A DNA stretch of 64,000 nt from CADEED01 sp964444835. GTDB lineage: Bacteria; Pseudomonadota; Gammaproteobacteria; Steroidobacterales; Steroidobacteraceae. Under the pieces are notes generated by a model. That model was not told the DNA's origin, searched no databases, and was given only the letters and a program-made list of their open reading frames with translations. The stretch lies in the NCBI GenBank assembly GCA_964444835.1, contig CAYUIT010000014.1, positions 1 to 64,000 of the forward strand, read 5' to 3'. How positions within the stretch are numbered: position 1 is the stretch's first letter; each line of letters opens with the position of its first letter. Shown piece by piece: positions 60,096 to 64,000 of the stretch. A program made the translations under genes and the position numbers.

Positions 60096-61129
60096 AGCGA
60101 CGCACACTGATCGTCGGCGGCAGCCTCGCGTTCGTGGGTGGGTTCGTCGGTTATCGAGTGGTCAAGGCGCGGAGCGCGATGGGCGCGAGCCCGGTATTGG
60201 CCGACGTACCCGGCGGCGGCTTCGGACCGGAGTCGACTGCCGAGCAGGTCACGGCGGGTATCGATCTGCGTGGCAAGACGGCGCTCGTGACAGGCGCCAC
60301 TTCTGGTCTCGGCTTCGAGACGGCGCGTGTGCTCGGTTTGCGTGGCGCACACGTCATTCTCACCGGGCGAACGCGGGATAAAGCCGCCGCCGCAATCGCT
60401 CAGCTACAAGCGCTCGGGGTGCGCGCGACACTGACGCCAGTCGCGTTGGAACTCACGGATTTTGCATCGGCGGCTGCGTGTGCGACGGAGGTGGCGGCGC
60501 TGGGTTTGGCGCTCGATATGCTGATCTGCAATGCCGGGATCATGGCGTTGCCCGCCCTCGAACAAGTTGGGGGCATCGAGAAGCAGTTCGTCACGAATCA
60601 CTTGGGGCATTTTGTGCTGGTGCACCGTCTGTTACCGCAAGTGCTCGCGGCGCCTCAAGGGCGTGTTGTCGTGCTCAGCAGTCGCGGGTATCGCTGGGCG
60701 CCTGCCGCTGGCATCGAGTTCGACAATCTTTCCGGTGCGCGTGACTACGATCCTAACAAGATGTATGGGCAATCGAAGCTCGCTAACAATTTGTTCGCAC
60801 GAGAGCTGGCGCGACGTCTGACAGCGCAAGGTGTGGCCGCGACGGCCAATGCTGTCCACCCGGGCGTCATCAACACTCAGCTTGGGCGGCACTATCCGGC
60901 GTGGAAACGTGCGTCGGCGCAGCTCATTGGTTGGACATTCATGAAGTCGATCGAGGAGGGGGCTGCGACGACCGCCTACGTCGCTACGTTCCCGCCATTA
61001 GCGCGCGTCACGGGCCACTACTTCGAGGACTGCAACGCGGTGCGGCCCGGTGGCCAGATGGAGAACGACGCGCTCGCGACGCAACTGTGGGGTGTCTCTG
61101 AGGACCTGACCCGCGCGTTTCTCGCGTGA
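60092..61129 (+). CDS. membrane-anchored SDR-family oxidoreductase
   Basis: 345 aa, overlapping the ABC gene by 4 bases. A hydrophobic N-terminus (TLIVGGSLAFVGGFVGY) may anchor it or act as a signal. Rossmann fold TALVTGATSGLGFETARVLG and active-site MYGQSKLANNLFAREL (Tyr and Lys). Resembles the WW-domain oxidoreductase/retinol dehydrogenase-like SDR subset. Substrate unknown; context suggests a lipid or isoprenoid. Confidence 0.87.
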   Translation: MKRRTLIVGGSLAFVGGFVGYRVVKARSAMGASPVLADVPGGGFGPESTAEQVTAGIDLRGKTALVTGATSGLGFETARVLGLRGAHVILTGRTRDKAAAAIAQLQALGVRATLTPVALELTDFASAAACATEVAALGLALDMLICNAGIMALPALEQVGGIEKQFVTNHLGHFVLVHRLLPQVLAAPQGRVVVLSSRGYRWAPAAGIEFDNLSGARDYDPNKMYGQSKLANNLFARELARRLTAQGVAATANAVHPGVINTQLGRHYPAWKRASAQLIGWTFMKSIEEGAATTAYVATFPPLARVTGHYFEDCNAVRPGGQMENDALATQLWGVSEDLTRAFLA

Positions 61130-61131
61130 GT

Positions 61132-62187
61132 TCAAGCGATTTCGCGCACCGCGCCATCGTCGGTGACGAGTAGCTGCTCCGGCCAGCGAACCGCACCGAG
61201 TCGCGTGGCAAAGCCATCGCGCGAGCCGACCAAGCGTTCCTGAAAGCGCGCGCCGACCGAAAAGTCGACGCAATACGCGCGCCGCGCTCGGCCACACCAC
61301 GCGTGCGGCGCAGTATCGGCAAACAGATCGAGCTTCCACGTGCCGAACACGCCGTAGTCTGTAGTGCGCGGCCACCGCCAATAGTGGCCAAAGATGACAG
61401 GCGTCGCGTGCGAGTAGTCGTCCCACCATTTCACTCGCTCGATCATGCGCCACTTGCCGGTCGCGAAGAACGGCCGCTGCGCAGGCCGCTCGTGTCCCGA
61501 CGTAAGCACTCGCAGCGGGTTCCCCATTTGATACAGCGCATCTTGGCGCGCGCTGGCCTTGAGGAGCGGCACCGTCGCCTGAGGGTCGGTGATCGCGGCG
61601 TAGTGGCGCGCTTCTTCGGCGTCTGCCTGCTGCGCCAAACCTGATGCGCGCGCCTCGGCGTCGAGACGCGTTGCATAGTGATCGTAGGTCGCAAGGAGTG
61701 CACGCGGGTCACTGCGCAAGCCATCGACCGCAGCGTCATCCCACGCGGCATGCGTGACGCGCAGATCTGCGCGTTCCAGCACGATGGGGAGTGTGGCGAA
61801 GAATTCTCGCGTGACTTCGCGTTCGGCATCGGTGGCGCGTCGGGCACTACGGAATTTACCGTGCGCGGCGTCATGGTCGTCCGCGAAGAACCAGCCGTTG
61901 CCTTCTTTCCGTGCGCCGCGGAGCACATTGAGTTCGTGATTGCCGAGCACGCACTGCGCCGCATCTCGCGCGACTAACGCTCGAACCCACTCGATGACGG
62001 CAACACTGTCAGGACCGCGATCGCACAAGTCGCCGACGAACACCAAGCGCCGACCGCGAGGGTGATCGCCATGCCGATCGTAGCCCAGCACCTGCAGCAG
62101 TTCGCGGAGCGCGTCGATCTCGCCGTGCACATCGCCGACGACATCGATCGGGCCGGGCAACAGCGGCCGCACGTGCCGCGACGTCAT
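61132..62187 (-). CDS. metallophosphatase (serine/threonine-phosphatase-like)
   Basis: 351 aa. Calcineurin-fold motifs: DVVGDVHGEIDALRELLQ, VFVGDLCDRGPDSV and CVLGNHELNVL. Resembles bacterial diadenosine tetraphosphatase/PrpE-type or protein phosphatases. Translationally coupled to the NmrA-like gene upstream (ATGA) and convergent with the SDR gene, whose stop is 2 bases away. Confidence 0.87.
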   Translation of the reverse strand: MTSRHVRPLLPGPIDVVGDVHGEIDALRELLQVLGYDRHGDHPRGRRLVFVGDLCDRGPDSVAVIEWVRALVARDAAQCVLGNHELNVLRGARKEGNGWFFADDHDAAHGKFRSARRATDAEREVTREFFATLPIVLERADLRVTHAAWDDAAVDGLRSDPRALLATYDHYATRLDAEARASGLAQQADAEEARHYAAITDPQATVPLLKASARQDALYQMGNPLRVLTSGHERPAQRPFFATGKWRMIERVKWWDDYSHATPVIFGHYWRWPRTTDYGVFGTWKLDLFADTAPHAWCGRARRAYCVDFSVGARFQERLVGSRDGFATRLGAVRWPEQLLVTDDGAVREIA

Positions 62188-63041
62188 GCGCTAAAGAGTA
62201 CTCGATGATCGCGTACGAACTGCTCGAAACTCGTCGGCTCGCGGCCGAGCAGTTGCTGGAACGTGTGGGTGGGTTGCGTGACATAGCCCTCACGGATCTC
62301 CCGAAAGATTTCGCATACGGCATCGAGATGCCAAGCGCTCGTGAGAAACTTGCCCAGGTGCGCTTTGTAGGCGGCTGGATCCTGATCGACGTAGGCGACC
62401 GGCTTGCCTAACACGCTGGCAAAAGCAGCAGCCACCTCGTCGAAGCTCATCAGTTTGGGGCCGGTGATTTCGTAGACCTGGCCAGAATGGCCCGGTGTCG
62501 TTAGTACATGCACGACCACGGCCGACACATCGCGAGTGTCGGTCATGACGGCGCGCCCCGAACCCATCGGCAAATAGAACTTACCCTCAGTCTTGATGGT
62601 GAAGGCATTGCCAAAGAAATTCTGCATGTAGAAATTCGGGCGAATCATCGTCCACGCAATGCCGGACGACTTGAGGTGCTGCTCGGATTGGTAGTGCGTC
62701 TGATGCACCGGATTCATCATGTGCGGTAAAGCCTCCATCGAGGATAGCTTCACGATGCGATCGACACCGGCGACGCGTGCTGCATCGACGAGACTTTTCT
62801 CGAGCCCCAACTGCGCGGGCCCATTGGGGTAAATCATTACCACCTGTTCGACGTCGTTGAGAGCGGCCCGCAAAATGCTCGGGTCCGTACCATCGCCCAC
62901 CAGTACCTCGACGCCAGCCTTGGTGAGCGCTTGGGCTTTCTCTGCATTGCGAGTGATGGTGCGAACTGCTTTACCGTGAGCCCGCAGGCCGCGTGCGACA
63001 TCGCCGCCCGTCTTGCCAGTGGCGCCTGTTACCAGAATCAT
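62184..63041 (-). CDS. NmrA-like NAD(P)-binding protein
   Basis: 285 aa. Rossmann nucleotide-binding opening MILVTGATGKTGGDVARGL; body like NmrA/quinone oxidoreductase 2-type proteins (LVDAARVAGVDRIVKLSSMEAL). These sense or reduce with NAD(P)H, sometimes against quinones or acting as redox-sensing regulators. First gene of the two-gene minus operon; divergent from the PBP1b gene. Confidence 0.87.
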   Translation of the reverse strand: MILVTGATGKTGGDVARGLRAHGKAVRTITRNAEKAQALTKAGVEVLVGDGTDPSILRAALNDVEQVVMIYPNGPAQLGLEKSLVDAARVAGVDRIVKLSSMEALPHMMNPVHQTHYQSEQHLKSSGIAWTMIRPNFYMQNFFGNAFTIKTEGKFYLPMGSGRAVMTDTRDVSAVVVHVLTTPGHSGQVYEITGPKLMSFDEVAAAFASVLGKPVAYVDQDPAAYKAHLGKFLTSAWHLDAVCEIFREIREGYVTQPTHTFQQLLGREPTSFEQFVRDHRVLFSA

Positions 63042-63129
63042 CCTGAATCCTCCCTAAACGTCGGCCTGCAGCACCGACAAACAACATTTTTCCACGGAAC
63101 CCTCGACCGCGCGGGCAGCCTAAAGTAGC

Positions 63130-64000
63130 GTGCACACCGTGGCGCGTCGGACCTGGAAATGGAGCTTGGGAACGATCCTGGCAGCGATTTTGATCGCGGC
63201 AGGCGTTGCATTTGTTCTGTGGGTGATCCGACTCGACCAACAAATCATAGCCGAATTCGGCGGCCGTCGGTGGACGGAGCCGTCGCGCGTCTATGCAGCG
63301 CCCCGCGTGTTGTTACCGGGTATGACGCTGAGCGTCGAAGATGTCGCGCGTGAACTCGAGGCTTTGCGCTACCGTCGTGTGCAGCGCATGCCGCGGCCCG
63401 GCGAATTCTTCGTCCGCGATTCCGAGCTGTTTCTCTATACGCGTCGCGCGCAGTTTACGGACGGTATGCGTGAGCCGCTCGCGGCCCGCGTGCAGTTTCG
63501 TGGTGAGATGATCGCGACACTCGCAACAGTGTCCGGCCAAGCTTTGCAGCGTGTGCGGCTCGATCCGCCGATCATTGGCTCGCTCTTTCCGGTGCACGGC
63601 GAAGACCGTCTGATCGTGCGGCCAGATGAAGTGCCACGCGAGCTCGCCGCGGCAATCAAAGCGATCGAGGATCGCGACTTCGATCACCATTCCGGGGTCG
63701 ACTACGGCGCTGTGGCGCGCGCGCTGTGGGTGAACTTTCGCTCCGGCGAGATCGAGCAAGGTGCGAGCACGCTCACGCAGCAGCTCGTCAAGAATTTCTT
63801 TCTCGACGGACGGCGCACGTGGAGTCGGAAACTCAAAGAAGCGATCATGGCGCAGCGCTTGGAGGCGCACTACGACAAGCGTGAAATTCTCACGGCCTAT
63901 GTCAACGAGATCTATCTCGGGCAAGACGGTGCACGCGCCATCCACGGATTTGGGCTTGCGGCGCAGTACTACTTTGGACGCGCGCTCGATGAGCTCGAGC
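63130..64000 (+). CDS. mrcB: penicillin-binding protein 1B, 5' part (cut by window end)
   Basis: At least 290 aa, continuing past the window. An in-frame TAA at 63121 limits the start to GTG at 63130 or 63139. Membrane helix LGTILAAILIAAGVAFVLWV, a UB2H-like region (LPGMTLSVEDVARELEALRY), then the GT51 glycosyltransferase domain: AIEDRDFDHHSGVDYGAVARAL with the catalytic Glu, GASTLTQQLVKNFFL and KEAIMAQRLEAHYDKREILTAYVNEIYLGQDG. Polymerises peptidoglycan glycan strands at the inner membrane; the transpeptidase half lies outside the window. Confidence 0.94.
   Translation, partial: MHTVARRTWKWSLGTILAAILIAAGVAFVLWVIRLDQQIIAEFGGRRWTEPSRVYAAPRVLLPGMTLSVEDVARELEALRYRRVQRMPRPGEFFVRDSELFLYTRRAQFTDGMREPLAARVQFRGEMIATLATVSGQALQRVRLDPPIIGSLFPVHGEDRLIVRPDEVPRELAAAIKAIEDRDFDHHSGVDYGAVARALWVNFRSGEIEQGASTLTQQLVKNFFLDGRRTWSRKLKEAIMAQRLEAHYDKREILTAYVNEIYLGQDGARAIHGFGLAAQYYFGRALDELE

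Noticed and set aside
1..64000. tRNA, rRNA, CRISPR, prophage or insertion sequence
   Set aside because: Intergenic gaps are short and none shows tRNA cloverleaf, repeat-spacer or transposase features on reading.

Overview
The window looks like the chromosome of a GC-rich Gammaproteobacterium, perhaps from the Steroidobacterales/Nevskiales/Xanthomonadales side. This rests on the icd-aceK pair, the TonB-dependent receptors, the E. coli-like ppc and PBP1b, and the DUF3570/DUF4266/ApbE set; no marker gene here fixes the genus. Coding density is high. I see no rRNA, tRNA, CRISPR array, integrase, transposase or phage gene. All calls come from reading the sequence and recalled family motifs; no search was run.

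Layout. (1) 0.07-5.4 kb: icd-aceK (minus), a perfect 36-bp inverted repeat in the divergent gap, then agmatine deiminase and a PPK2 polyphosphate kinase in an overlapping pair. (2) 5.4-15.8 kb: envelope and housekeeping genes: a membrane-anchored TPR protein, a cysteine-paired TonB-dependent receptor divergent from a type Vd patatin autotransporter, a fused MFS/acyltransferase with a small kinase-like gene, an ICMT-type methyltransferase, MsrA and a SYLF protein. (3) 15.9-29.1 kb: an extracytoplasmic redox and surface locus. It has ApbE, a truncated globin, a six-gene minus operon (heme-motif PD40-like lipoprotein, SH3/barrel protein, barrel lipoprotein, TlpA, DUF4266, DUF3570) and a divergent plus operon (c-type heme protein, diheme LamG lipoprotein, Tat-exported DUF1501-like protein). 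(4) 29.4-39.9 kb: a second TlpA followed by a long operon of periplasmic TPR/lipoproteins, one TolQ/ExbB, two TolR/ExbD and an AgmX/PglI-type TonB-like protein. The gene set recalls the AglRQS/Glt machinery of myxobacteria. A KefB/C-type antiporter follows.

(5) 41.9-55.2 kb: an acyl-CoA catabolic island. It has three class III CoA-transferases, acyl-CoA dehydrogenase, MaoC hydratase, a CitE/HpcH lyase, an EamA transporter, a GST, an amidohydrolase-fold protein, a TonB-dependent receptor and a GntR/HutC regulator. The same perfect 12-bp palindrome lies upstream of the regulator and upstream of the receptor, which suggests one regulon. The likely route is import, CoA activation, dehydrogenation, hydration and lyase cleavage of an unidentified, possibly branched dicarboxylic, acid. 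(6) 55.2-64 kb: ppc, a DUF962/Mpo1-like protein, an MsbA-like ABC exporter, an SDR, an NmrA-like protein with a metallophosphatase, and the 5' part of PBP1b, cut by the window end.

The most interesting part is 15.9-39.9 kb: heme-motif, thioredoxin-like and outer-membrane proteins next to a proton-motive-force-driven TolQR/TonB-like envelope machine. Regulatory novelty is strongest in the paired palindromes of the catabolic island and the inverted repeat between icd and the agmatine deiminase gene. The 7-mer CTAACAA/TTGTTAG also recurs 33 times across the window.
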